A DNA stretch of 64,000 bases from Nageia nagi (lineage: Eukaryota > Pinophyta), in contig JBITNC010000002.1 of NCBI GenBank assembly GCA_050084985.1, positions 35,278,001-35,342,000 on the forward strand, written 5' to 3'. The translations under genes and the position numbers were made by a program. Under the pieces are notes generated by a model. The model was given only the letters and a program-made list of their open reading frames with translations. It was not told where the DNA came from and ran no database searches. Every line of letters begins with the position of its first letter. Within the stretch, counting starts at the first letter, position 1. Shown here piece by piece: positions 10,827 to 22,268 of the stretch.

Positions 10827-12619
10827 CAATCATGATTAACAAGCTTATGAGAACCTTTTTAATGACTCAAGCTTGGAATAACTTGTAATTGATAAGAGAT
10901 TTTGCTCATGGAGTGACCATGGCCTTGAAAATATTTGTTAGCATAACATTGAACTATATCATTTGATTCTCATAAAAATATTAAGTATTCAAATATTTAT
11001 TGGCCTTACATATCAACATTGCATATTTAATCACATTGAATTACTTATTTTCATTGATTTTCAAAGCAAACCTACACCATAGATAACATGAATTACGTAG
11101 AATTTGATAATCATATTTTTTGAAATTTTATTCATCATTTCCATATTAGTGCATATTTGTGAAACAATAGCATTTTCAAATAAATATTCAAAGATTTTGT
11201 AACATGCCCCATTTACAATGAATTCATAATGAACACACATCGTTAATAGCATGGAAATAGTCATATCATATATGCAAATTTTAATGATATTCAATTGAAA
11301 GCAATTAATAACATTTTGCATCATAAAGATCATGAAATCATCTCTCCATATAGCATAATATTTTACTCATACGAAACAACTTTTTCAATTTTTGACCTTA
11401 TATAAATTTTGTCTATGCAATGATCGTATAAGCATGATATCAATCTTTTTAATCCATTCACACCATAATAACAGTATGAGCATTTGAAAGAATCCATAAA
11501 TTCACTTTAATCATGCTGCTAACAATGTGAGAATGATAGAATTATATTTCAGGAGAAAGAGCCCATTCAATTGGCATTGAAAAATAACCATTCAGATATT
11601 CAATATTTCATATACAATGCAATATTGTTATATTATACCAAATTTTCAAAGATACAATGGTCTTGAATTTTCATATTTCATTAGTAAAACATGTATTCGA
11701 TTTGAAATAACAGTCATAATAATAGCATATGCAATGTTTACTTTTCATACCAAATATTCAAAGAAGTAATAGTGGTCTTAATTTGTCAATTACAATAGAG
11801 TTTGAAATGAATATCATGATCATAACATAACCAATATCAAAACATTTGAGATGATATACTTTACCTATACTTACCTATGTGTCCTAAGAATGGGCAATAA
11901 TTTTGAACTTTGAATTTCTACCTTTTGATTTTTAACATCTGATTTCTATCATGCCCCTAGCCAAAATTGAAATTGTCCTTAATTGAAGATTATATTACCC
12001 CCAACTGAGACTATATCCACTTTTTTTTTATTTCTCTTATTATTTTTATTTGTATTTTTTATGAAATGCAACTAATATGGGATGCAATGACTAAACATAA
12101 AATTGCCTTATACATGACACATTTGATTAGCATGGCAAATTTGGGAACCTTGATGAGAGATAAAGATAAGAAAACATTCGATGAAAGAAGAAGACTTAAT
12201 GAAATGATGAGGATGAAAAGAGAAAATAAGAGCCAATAGAACATGATTAAAAAGATGAATATGAGAAGATAACATGATTAAAAACTTGATAAAATTTGCC
12301 ATGGTAATCAAATGCATGTAATGGATTGACTTATGATATGCAACCTATATGAAATGCATAATGAAAAATCATAATGAACTAATGGGTGGTGGAACCACCA
12401 CTAGAAATACAATATATTTTGAGTCTCTCTAATGTTTTATCATTACGAGCATCAATTATTAATTTATCAATTCTATTGATTAATGTTGTCACTTGAAAAC
12501 CTTTTGATATCATCTATAAAGCAATCAAGAATTTTCATTTTGATTTGATATTCTTTAATGGATCAATATTTTTTCTTTTTGAATTCCTGTAATCGAATCT
12601 CAACTAGATATAACTCTTT

Positions 12620-13563
12620 CTAATCAATTTTGTATCTCCCATGTGCAATAAGAGCCAAAATTGCAATCTCCAATGCCTTATAAGAATTTGTAGAATGACC
12701 TCTTCTTTGATGATAAGTGCAATAAGCATTTGCATTTCCCATTAGAACACTATCATCTTCTGCTCTTCTTTTTAATGGTTGCAATAAATTCTTATTAATC
12801 AAATCCTTGAAAATAAACTTTGGCTGATGGCTACTAAACATCTCAAATTTGGGGGCCTCTTGATCAGGTGGTGGATCAAAATTTACAATAGGGGCACCCT
12901 GTAAGTTTTTCTACAATGTGGGCATCCTGTATTTTCAAATTTTCCTAAGATATTATTTTTTTCAACATTATTTTGGTTTTGATTGTTGAGATGGAATTTG
13001 AATTTGAGGTTTAGGTTGAGATCTTTAACTATGTTGTTGCTTTTGTATTTCCTCTTTCTCAAACTTTTCCATACAATATTTCCTTGCATATGGATCTTCT
13101 AATAATATATTTAATTCTTTCCTTAGAAATGCATGAGATTTTTCTTTCAAGTCAAGATCAGTATAAATGCCTAACATCAAATAAGGATTGGCTAACATAT
13201 GCTCTTTAATTTTCTTGAGTTGATCTTGAGGTGTCAAATTTTCAAATGCAATATCATACATTTCATATTTATCCATAGCTTCAAGGTTTAAATATGCATC
13301 ATAATCAATTTTAGATATATAATCTTCATCATCATTATCACTATCATTATTATGCACTTGATTTTCTATAATTGATACATCATTTTGCACATCATCATTT
13401 GCAAAAGATAAGCATAATTTGGTAAACTCATTTCATCATAAGATTTTCTATTATTATTTTGCACATCTATATCCTTAGGCATTTCTTGTTTAGGAGAAGG
13501 TGCAAATAAATTACTTATTAGATTTTAATATTTAATAAAACCACTTTTAGATGTAATATCCAT
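12620..13563 (-). pseudogene. gag-like polyprotein of the gag-only LTR element
   Basis: The likely start is the minus-strand ATG at 13563 (MDITSKSGF), about 680 bp from the primer-binding site. The open parts are 13390-13025 (acidic region, then ENLTPQDQLKKIKEHM and DPYARKYCMEKFEKEE) and 12841-12620. The last part carries YCTYHQRRGHSTNSYKALE...LIAHGRYKID, close to the Cys/His region CxxHxxxGHxTxxC near the end of many Tat-like gag proteins. The expected final Cys is Tyr (NSYKAL). Stops and frame shifts occur near 13520, 13400 and 12900-13030. After 12620 no protease or RT follows. Confidence 0.7.
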
Positions 13564-14240
13564 GCTAAAATGCAAGATCTAGAGCTTTACACTAAGAAAT
13601 ATGATAAAATAGCACTTTTACACCATGCAAAATTAAAAACAAGTAGCTAGCATGTATATCTATGATATGGGACAAGTTTTATGAGGTTAGAACTTTCAAA
13701 ATTCAAGAAAATAACCTTTAAAATTTAGTTTTTTATGCAAAAATATTTTATTTGAAAATCTCTAGAAATCTTGATAAAAATGCATGCAATAATCTCAAAT
13801 TAATACCAAAAGTTGCCTACTATGATGACCTATGGTTTTGGCAAGTTTTTATCATGAAATAAGTCAACAAATAGTTGCAAAATATTTTTAAATTTTATTA
13901 TTTTTCAATGTGATATTTTATGCAAAAAATTTCTCAAAATCAATCAAAAATTGCAAATCTAAACTTAGAAAATTAGAAAAATTTCCCAATTGCAATTATT
14001 TATGGTTTGGAAATTTTTTTCTAATGTTAAATCTCATCAAATTGAATAAAATGACCTCCAAAAATTGAGTTTTTCTACAATGACATTTTTCGGGAAAATA
14101 ATTTTTTTCAAAGCAATAAAATTTTCTAAATTTGAAGAAAATTAACTCAACAAAAAAGAAAATAAAACCAAGGGTTTCTAATGCAATACTCCTTAGAAAA
14201 GGAAATGCCCTAAAATAAAAATTTTAGGGTTTGTAAGATA

Positions 14241-14257
14241 CGTTGGGTTCACCAAAA
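14241..14257 (-). promoter_or_regulatory. primer-binding-site-like tract of the gag-only element
   Basis: On the minus strand TTTTGGTGAACCCAACG follows the 5' LTR end. It begins with TGG as expected for pairing with a tRNA 3' CCA. I cannot name the tRNA with certainty. Confidence 0.7.
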
Positions 14258-15020
14258 TGTAGACTTTAAATTGTGTAAAATACTAATATACATAATAAAT
14301 AAATCAATCTACAATATAAGAAGAGATAGATATGTACACTATATTAGATATAATAAATATACATGAAAAATATGCACTTGATATGAAGTGTATGTATAAT
14401 CCTCAAAAGCTGATAGCAATGTATCTTCAAAGGATTAGGATCAGATTGGAGGCAAGATCGTAATGGATCTTCGCATGTATCAATCAATAGCCTCAACCAC
14501 CAAAGTCTAAAACCCTCAATCTAGAAGATGCATACCCTTGACAACCTAAGAGAAGCATGCCATTGACGGCTTGAGAGGAGCATGCCACTAACATCCTAAG
14601 AGAAGCACATCATTAACTGCATAAGATATATCAAATTATGTTGTGTACCAAAGATAAAAAGTCTTAGAGCTCATAGTATAACAATTTCTTGTAATAGGTG
14701 GCATCTAAAGATACCATTACAGTCGACAACCACCTATCAAAGAGTTTCGATCAGTGGAGATCAACATATTCCATCCATTTGTATAGCTTTCAAAGACATA
14801 GAAAGGAGTGAAGGTCGACCTCTTGCAATAATATAATCATTGTTATATTCAAGATACTTTAAAATAAAATCTATGATATATGCTATAGCATTTAATATAA
14901 CACATGGCATTGCATTATAATATCCTTTTATCTTGACATATGTAATATTGCATTTAAATCATTTAAGAAGTATAAATAAGATTTATTAAATAAATAATAA
15001 ATCATTTTTAGGCATGTACA
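14258..15020 (-). repeat. 5' LTR of the gag-only element
   Basis: This is the 763-bp partner of 8535-9259. It includes a short extra run of near-duplicate AGAGGAGCATGCCACTAAC and AGAGAAGCATGCCATTGAC units around 14530-14600, which explains its greater length. It is followed by the AAGTG target duplication. Confidence 0.9.
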
Positions 15021-15114
15021 AAGTGTTTCCTTATGGTATGATATATGTAGTAAGAGATATGGTATAGTACAAACAAAGGTATGCATAAGGGGAATGTATA
15101 CTAGCTTAAATCTA

Positions 15115-15358
15115 TTATGATTTGTTTGATTTTGTACATGATGAGAAAAAGAGAAAAATTGAAGCATACACATTTTTATTATAATGTTGGGCTTATGAAC
15201 ATGTTTCGGTAATAAGACCTTATTTTATTCCAAATGATGTTCTTGACCCAAAGCTTCCTGAGTGGTGTTCATGGACTTTAAGAAAAAATATAAACAAGAT
15301 ACATGAAGAGATGGAGGAAAGTGGAGGAATATATAATACCATCTTGATAACATATTAG
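15115..15358 (+). pseudogene. decayed coding exon, possibly plant-mobile-domain-like
   Basis: One frame is open across most of this stretch with a single stop near 15177. It reads FVHDEKKRKIEAYTF and then CWAYEHVSVIRPYFI, EWCSWTLRKNINKIHEEM and a terminal stop at 15356-15358. The WAYEH...RP word is seen in plant mobile-domain proteins linked to transposons, but the match is short. I treat it as a TE-derived remnant of uncertain family. Confidence 0.3.
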
Positions 15359-18290
15359 CAACCCTCAATATGTCAAGAATCTTAGTATGAGCTTGCATTA
15401 ATCACCCACCCTTCCATCATAAAAAGATCTAAGATCTTCTTGTATTTCTTATCTTAAACTTTGATAACAACTGCTTGATGCCTTTATTATATTTCTTGTC
15501 TATTGTTCCTTAATAGATCCCGTTAAATAATTGGCTAAGTCATGGTCCTTGGTTGAGGAGATCTATCTCTTGGAGTTGAAGATGTATCCCATCTTACTGA
15601 TGATCTTAGTTGCAGAAGATACATTTTTTCGTTATTTGTTTACAAATGTGAGAATCTTCTAACCCTATTTATCTTTTCATAATTCAAACATACAATATTA
15701 TTTTATAAGTAAAGCCTTTTTAAATATTGGATTAATCATAACAAGGATAACTTGCTTCTCTATTTCATGTTCTTATAAGGTCCAACTTTCAAGATGATCT
15801 CTTATTTATGCAATTGGTGTTTTTCCTTGATTTTGGTTTTGTTGTACCTTTGGGCCTTCCTCTCCTTTAATACTAGCTTCAATTTATCCCTCATTTTCAC
15901 CTTCATGATTATCAACAATTAGTATGTCATTGTTATCCCTAGCAGATTATTATCCTTATAATGTGTTGAGAACCTATTGGATTTTATCATCCCAATTGTC
16001 AGGAGGACCTTTTATCACATGTATTTGTTCTTCTTGATGAAACTAGAACCCAAATGGATTTGATTATTGAATGTGGGTACTTAGATCCTTACGTATTTTA
16101 TCATGATGATCATAATAAAAGTCATCTTCTGCATATACTTATTCTTCCTATAAGAACTACATTTAAAGGATCTAATTCTTGAGTGTGGATGCTCAAATCC
16201 AATTAAATAACTAGTTGTATATGATATTGTAGTGGCAGTGGATGACTAGGTCCTTTAGGAAATAATTCAATTATTCTATATATGTGGTTTAATAGTCATA
16301 GCTTTCATGTCTTGACTTAGATCTAGAAAATTTTGGAATAAAAAAGCATCTATAATTTCGTTAGTAATTTTTTTTTTTTTTAATCTAGTACAACTTGTCT
16401 ACGATTTATCATCAATGATTGAATCATATATACCATATCTAAATTATTGTATTTATGAAAGAATTGCATAACACCTTTATGAATCTTTAAATCTAAGATG
16501 AATTGGTAGAATGCAAGGGGATCATTGTACAGTGCATGTATTAGCGTTGCCTTTTATGATATATTTACTTCTATTAACTAACTTTCTTTTGGAGTTTAAT
16601 ATTCATCCTACTAAATAGAACCTATCTACGTAAATGAAGATTATTTATCAAGATTCTTTATCTATTTGAACTTCTTGATGTACTAGTGATAATCTTTAAA
16701 TTATTGTTGTAAATTTTTCTATATCTCCTACTTCTTCAATATCACCTTGATAGGATTCTTCATCACTAGGTGTATTACTATCTTCATTATTGTCCCTTTA
16801 ATATTTTTTAACCTTTCACTTCTTCTTAGAACAATAATATTCAACTGTTTTTGCTTCTTAGTTTTTTTTATTATTGAAGTAGGGTTACATGAAACTTCAG
16901 TCTTTTCATGAGATAAATTCATATTTTCATCATTTGGCAAATAATAATACACTAAAAAATAAAAATAAATTAAATTTCTTTTGACATTTTGAGAATTTAG
17001 GGATTTTAATAAAATCTATTCAGAAAGTACAAAAGTTCAATAAACCCTAGTATTTGAGAAAAATAACGTCAAGTTCACTAATTTGTACACACTTAAAAGA
17101 GATTCAATAATGGTAAAGATGTATTAATTGAATAATAATTATAAACTGCTTGATAGTAGCTAAGGATAACAATAAAATATAAAAAAAAATTACTATTAGA
17201 CCAAACCTTGCCTACCAAGATTAGAGTAAGGGAAATGTACCTATTATTTTTACCTGTAAATTATATTGGACACTAGAATTGTACTTGTTAAGGTATCAAG
17301 ACTTCACATACAAGATTTGAGCTAAAAATGCCTCAATTAAAAAGTGCTTCCACTTAGGCTTTTAAGTTAAGGATCAAGTATCCACATTGGAGAACATTGA
17401 AGAAAAATGATATAACAAAAGTCAATCACGATGCCTTCAATGACAAGACTAGACAAACAAACAAAGTTAAACATGGATAATAGAGCTCATGTGATATCAC
17501 AAAACTCAAATATTGATAGGAGATATCTAAAGACATCTATCACATCCCAATATTCGAAAATAAAGAATATGCAAGTAAGAGCTATCAAGGTTTGATATTT
17601 ATCTCATATGCACAACTCCTCTTTAATTAGACAAGTATCCTCCAAACTACCTTATTGAACATTATTTGATCCTTGCACTAGAAAAAAAAAAAAAAGAGAT
17701 AACACAATATACTAATTTATAATAACAATATGTCATAAATATTCTCAAATAAAATAACATATATTATCATTTTATTTAAAGCATCTAAATTCAAAAAAAT
17801 GTATTTTTAAATTTTGACAAATATATCTAAAAAATATGTAAAAATAATTTTTCACACACATAATAAAGATTAACATAATAAAATAATTAAAAACAAAAAT
17901 TTAAATTATTGAATAAAATCTTTTATTGATTTTAAAATAACATACTATCACAACAATGCTAAACAAATATCTCATAAAGAATGTTAAATGAGAAATTGAA
18001 TATACTATATAATGAATTCAATGTGTAACTCTTTTATTTTTAAACATCTCTTCAATTCCATGATGTCCCTTTGGTATGGTTTGAAATGCAAAATACATGA
18101 TCAACTCTTTAAAAACATTTCTGTTTTTACATGCCTCTAAAAAAATATTTCTATACAAAAATATGAAAGAAGTATAATTTTACAACATTTACAAAATACC
18201 AACATTTTCTGAATAGGATTTATTGCTCTCCTAAAAGAAGTCAGGTCTTCATGCCTACAAATGTGTTTGAATTTTATTCTGAATTAGCAA
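15359..18290. other. no supported gene
   Basis: The stretch is AT-rich. A minus-strand open segment (16728-16952) contains VLRRSERLKN, a basic word seen in retrotransposon linkers, and weak open traces continue leftward to about 15950. No RT, integrase or LTR could be found. From 16950 to 18290 I see only AT-rich DNA with simple A and T runs. Confidence 0.5.
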
Positions 18291-18292
18291 GG

Positions 18293-18302
18293 CTAGGGTT
18301 TT
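18293..18302 (-). promoter_or_regulatory. telo-box-like motif upstream of uS17m
   Basis: CTAGGGTTTT (AAAACCCTAG on the other strand) lies 65 bp before the start codon. AAACCCTA boxes are common in promoters and leaders of plant ribosomal-protein genes, so the position fits co-regulation with other translation genes. Confidence 0.55.
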
Positions 18303-18366
18303 TGCAATACCCTAAAATTTGCTGAGGGTTTTGCTGATTGGAAGGGAAGGGATCGGCTCATCGAAA

Positions 18367-21128
18367 ATGAAATCAGTGGTAGGAATCGTGGTGTCAAACA
18401 GAATGCAGAAGTCAGTTGTGGTGGCAGTGGATCGTCTGGTGCGCCATAAGATCGTGAATCGCTATTTCAAGAGAACCTCAAAATTTATGGCCCATGACGA
18501 AACCAATCTCTGCAATATTGGCGACAAGGTCCTTTCTGCAACACAAATATGAACTCTTTTTACTTTTTTTTTTTCCTTTTTCCTGTAAAGAAATATATAA
18601 ACCCTTAAAATTCTAGTTCTTCTAAAACCCTGAAACTCTAGGTTTCTGATTTTGTATTAAAGTGTTTGTTTTTTTCTAATACCTAGATGAGATTTTTGAA
18701 TATATGTTAGCAGGATATTACCATTTGAATGACTAATGGTTCTAGGTTACCAGGTGAATCATAAGAACTACTGTGTTTGGAAAAGTTACAATATTCGCTT
18801 GTTTGAACGAAGTTTTAGATATTGATAATGTAAAATCCATCCCTTGTAAAATGGCTTTTCAATAAACATGATGGTAAATTTTAAGGGCTAATTGGCAAGT
18901 AAAGAACCTGTACTTGAAACCTTAAGAAGTATCAAACCTTCACTTAATATCTTTCAGAACAGTCGTTTTGCAGTATAATATATCACCACATGTCTCTTAA
19001 ACTGCAAGCAATCATTTATAAACTTCCATATAAAGTCGTTTAGGTAAATTACCAAGTTCAAGATGAAATCAGATGAAACTTCTTTAAAGAGATAGGCAGC
19101 TTCCACAGTCTCTTTAAAAAGCCTTCTTGAAATGCTAGCCCTCATGGCCTTAGGAAGCTCTTCCGTAACCTTTTGCGGTTGTAGCTCCTCTACTCTGTAC
19201 TTGAGACACATGTATGACAATATCTGCTCCTTGAGCTGGGGAGGAATACTATTCCTATGTACAAAATTTGAAGCTGCTCGTATCTTTTTTCTCTGCAACA
19301 GATATCATTACACCAGTTAATATGTCCACAACAGAGTCTTGAATAAGAATGATAATTGCTTCTATGGCTGTTTGGTTTCGAAAAAACCCTATGGCTTTGT
19401 TTTATTGTCTTGAAAAACAAGTCTGTTGTCTTGACTTAGAAGTTGCAATCTGAATATTAGTCTAGTTATTCTTAATATCATCATTCCATAGATGTTAAGT
19501 AGACTAAGGGGTACATTAGGTGCACATTCTTTGAACTCAATGTTGTAAATAAATTAAAAGTTACTTATGTGTGTATTACATTGAAATCTTCTGAGCCCCA
19601 TACCTTAATCCTGCTAGTAGTAACGTGGAACAAAATATCATTATAGAGATATATCACCAAATTCAATAACTTGTACAATCTTCTGAGTTCCACAATTCTA
19701 GTCTTTGGAACTCATGAGGAAATGAAAAGTGATGCTATCCGTATATATAGAGAAGCTTTTAAACAGAACAAACCCTCATCTTATGAATATTTACCTTATG
19801 AAGTATCTTGTAGATTGAAGAGAATAGAAAAAACAACCACAACCTACAAGGCTACAGATGGTCCATGAATGATGAACATAACACTGAAACTGCTTGTTCT
19901 AGTATTTTCTAACACAATAACACGAGGAAAGTGCTGATAGAAAAAACAGAGAGAGTTTTGGGGGCTTCCCGAATTTTTGGTTATCTCTACCACATTTTTG
20001 TCAGTTAAAACTCAATTTAGAGTCAAAAAGTCGAACTTCAAGGTCAGAAAATGTGAACTTAGTGTCTATAACAGATTTGAGGATAAATAAATACAACAAA
20101 AAGCTCAAACAACTACATTTAAACACCTCTCTTTATCTATAACAATTCAATAAAATCTTACAAATTGCATCGTTCTGCTTGTTCCTTTCACAACAAGGTT
20201 GGTCATGTTGCCAATCAAGTAAGCAGTGAGGCCGAGATTGAACAAGACATAGAATATGATGAAGATCATCTCCCTGGCGTTGACTGCATGGATGTCTCCA
20301 TACCCAACAGTGGTCAATGTCGTAATGGACCAATATATGCAAGAGATGTATCAAATCCAAAAGCTTGTATTTTTGAAGTCTGAAATTATAGAACTGATCC
20401 ATGTGTTATTCCTCTCTGGGTACTGATCTGCTGGAAGGTAATACAAACATCCTGCACAATGGACTGCAAACAGAGTCACCTGCACCCAGATTTTGCAAAT
20501 TATGCTTGGAATGTTAGAAGTTTGGTAGTGGACATCTGTAAACTGTAGAAGATATTCACTATGATCAACATTATAACAAAATAAAAATATACAGCTGCAA
20601 AAAAAACATAGTAATATGATAATGTGAAGAGCCGAAATACCATCACTTTTGTCTAGAAATGCTTGAAATAATTTTTGAGTTCTTATATTATTAAAGTAAT
20701 ATAAGAGAATATAAGAAATTTGATAGTTAGCATTTTATTATCAGTATTTTTGAAGAATATTATAGAATTAAAGTATATTAATTTATGTATTGTATTGCAG
20801 TTTATGGTTATTTATTATACTAAAAAATTTTATCAAGTAAAAAGTTTCAAACATGTATTATTGAGATAACATTTTTTTTTATAAATATAGATATTTGATC
20901 TTAGTTTGTTGATGGTTAATTAGTGGGAGGAGAATTTATATTTGTGTTTTTCAAATCGGATTGCGAAAACTCTAATATTAGGTTTTGAGTATTTGAATTC
21001 AGGTGCGATTGGATCCTTCTCGGCCTTTGAGCAAACAAAAACATTGGGTTGTTGCAGAAATTTTGAAGAGGGCAAGAATCTATGAACCCCCTGCCCAGCA
21101 GGTCACAGCCACAGCGCCCCAGAAATAG
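18367..21128 (+). CDS. uS17m: mitochondrial small-subunit ribosomal protein uS17 (two exons)
   Basis: Exon 1 is 18367-18528 and exon 2 is 21003-21128, giving 95 residues. It starts [20 protein letters not shown] and ends with the conserved [18 protein letters not shown] and RARIYEPP. uS17 is an OB-fold protein that binds the 5' domain of small-subunit rRNA. The bacterial-type sequence with no plastid transit peptide and the MKSVVG start match the plant mitochondrial form. The intron starts GT after GGCGACAAG and ends TTCAG, with phase 0. An in-frame ATG at 18319 would add 16 residues, but MKSVVG is the family start. No stops or shifts are present, so the gene looks functional. It is the only apparently intact host gene here. 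Confidence 0.93.
18529..21002 (+). other. intron of uS17m
   Basis: The intron is 2474 bp, bounded by GT (18529-18530) and AG (21001-21002). It contains an antisense potassium-channel fragment (19053-20479) and otherwise AT-rich sequence. A plus-strand open stretch at 19671-19868 ([20 protein letters not shown]) is not recognised and may be chance. Confidence 0.85.
19053..20479 (-). pseudogene. Shaker-type K+ channel gene fragment, two exons with intron
   Basis: Exon one (20479-20162) encodes [19 protein letters not shown], the pore helix [19 protein letters not shown] with the selectivity filter at 20294-20314, and an S6-like helix ending [10 protein letters not shown]. It begins after a GCAG acceptor and ends at a GTAAG donor. 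Exon two (19292-19053) encodes the C-linker, [20 protein letters not shown] to [14 protein letters not shown], again with AG and GT borders. Plant AKT/KAT channels carry this order (pore, S6, C-linker, cyclic-nucleotide-binding domain). A TGA in FWI*YIS and a one-base loss just before YWSITTL break exon one, and the S1-S5 and C-terminal regions are absent. Retained introns show it came from genomic DNA, not from an mRNA copy. Confidence 0.88.
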
Positions 21129-22030
21129 TGAAGCTTATAGCTCTAGTTACCTAGGGCACTTCCATTTGGTAAATATACCATGTCTAAAGTCTATTGTCGA
21201 GCTTTGTACAGTATAACTTTGGTTTAAATTTTTTATTAAATATACTCCAAAATAGAACTCTTTAAAAATATAGAAGTTGTGGCAATTGCCACTTGTATTT
21301 TGTAAGAACCTTTGAGAAATGCTGATTTTTTGAATACGAATAGAAGCTCATGGCCAGTGGATCCATGGATGATGAATGTTTTTGCCATCAGTATTCTCTG
21401 ATCTTTCTTTATTGTGGGTATATCAGTTCCTCTGAATGGTGTATTGTGGAATGTTTTCATTGACGTGAAAAATATCAAACTTTCTTTTTAATTCAAGACT
21501 ATAAAAGGAAATCTGATTTCTTAAACCTAGCTTTGGTGCATTCTTTGTTTTCTGTTCATCTTTTCAAGCGCATAAGATCTCTACTTTTGTTGGAATCTAT
21601 ATCCAAAATCATCTCATACCAGAGCAAATTTGCAACAGAGGATACATTGTCTATCTTGTAATACTCATTTGTGTCCAAGAAAAACTGATTTTCATGGAAA
21701 CTTTCATCATTGACAATCTCATCTCCATCGGGACGAGAATCAGAAGGCATTGGTCATTTACAGTACAAGAGTTCCTGTCATCCATGATCTGCAATACAAG
21801 GAATGTCATTGTAGTTGAAGATGCTTCTAACAAGATAGTCTAGATGTAGTCTGGTTGGTCAATTGTCTGCAAGTAAATGTATGCGAGTTTAAACTCTGGC
21901 CACGGTTTAATTCTCAATGCATCCCTGCTCGTCACTTGTGGTTTGGGAGTACCCCAAAATGGCATATTTCCCTTAAAAGTGTTACTGTTACCATGAAATC
22001 TAATTGGCCAAGGCTATATGGGGCCCAAAA
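21129..22030. other. uS17m 3' flank, no further gene seen
   Basis: Probable 3' UTR and flank. Open stretches at 21236-21833 on the minus strand show no family resemblance. Confidence 0.5.
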
Positions 22031-22126
22031 TAGCATCGTTTTGCTAACAAAACCCACCAAAGTAGCACCGTTTTGCTAGCAAAACCCACCAAAGTAGCAC
22101 CGTTTTGCTAGCAAAACCCATCAACG
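22031..22126. repeat. three 32-bp tandem repeats with a palindromic core
   Basis: Three units of 32 bp begin TAGCACCGTTTTGCTAGCAA and end with CACCAAAG-type sequence. The last two contain the perfect 16-base palindrome GTTTTGCTAGCAAAAC, and the first has one change in it. Confidence 0.9.
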
Positions 22127-22268
22127 TTTTGTCTAAAAAAATTCTTAAGTGTCAATTTTTTTTTGGTCAAAAGTGTATACCAAGATTCAAACTCAGGTCA
22201 CTGGATTCAAAGTCCAATGTTTTATCATCGATTTGTTCATTAACAATGCATTCTGTCTTTTAATTTCA

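Larger units (their letters stand above)
8535..15020 (-). mobile_element. gag-only LTR retrotransposon (Gypsy-type), minus strand
   Basis: Two direct repeats of 725 and 763 bp begin TGTAGA and end GCATCTACA or GCATGTACA. The five bases before the first and after the second are both AAGTG, a perfect target-site duplication. Read on the minus strand, the 5' LTR (14258-15020) is followed by TTTTGGTGAACCCAACG, a primer-binding-site-like tract. A PPT-like CCAAAGAGGGGCAAAA lies just before the 3' LTR (8535-9259). The body codes for a gag-like protein only. I find no protease, RT, RNase H or integrase, so the element probably depended on a partner. A CACTA transposon (9733-10826) is inserted in it. 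Confidence 0.92.

Noticed and set aside
8535-15020. Plus-strand reading of the gag-only LTR element
   Set aside because: The PBS-like and PPT-like tracts, and the gag frame near the right LTR, all fit the minus strand only.
18319-18366. Longer uS17m start at 18319
   Set aside because: It would add 16 residues that look like translated leader. The conserved family N-terminus begins at MKSVVG (18367).
19671-19868. Plus-strand open frame in the uS17m intron as a separate gene
   Set aside because: No start context, no recognised domain, and it lies within the intron of the antisense channel fragment. Mentioned only within the intron entry.
22140-22240. tRNA-like words (GATTCAAACTC, GGATTCAAAGTCC)
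   Set aside because: No cloverleaf can be drawn, and the T-loop and acceptor pairings are missing.
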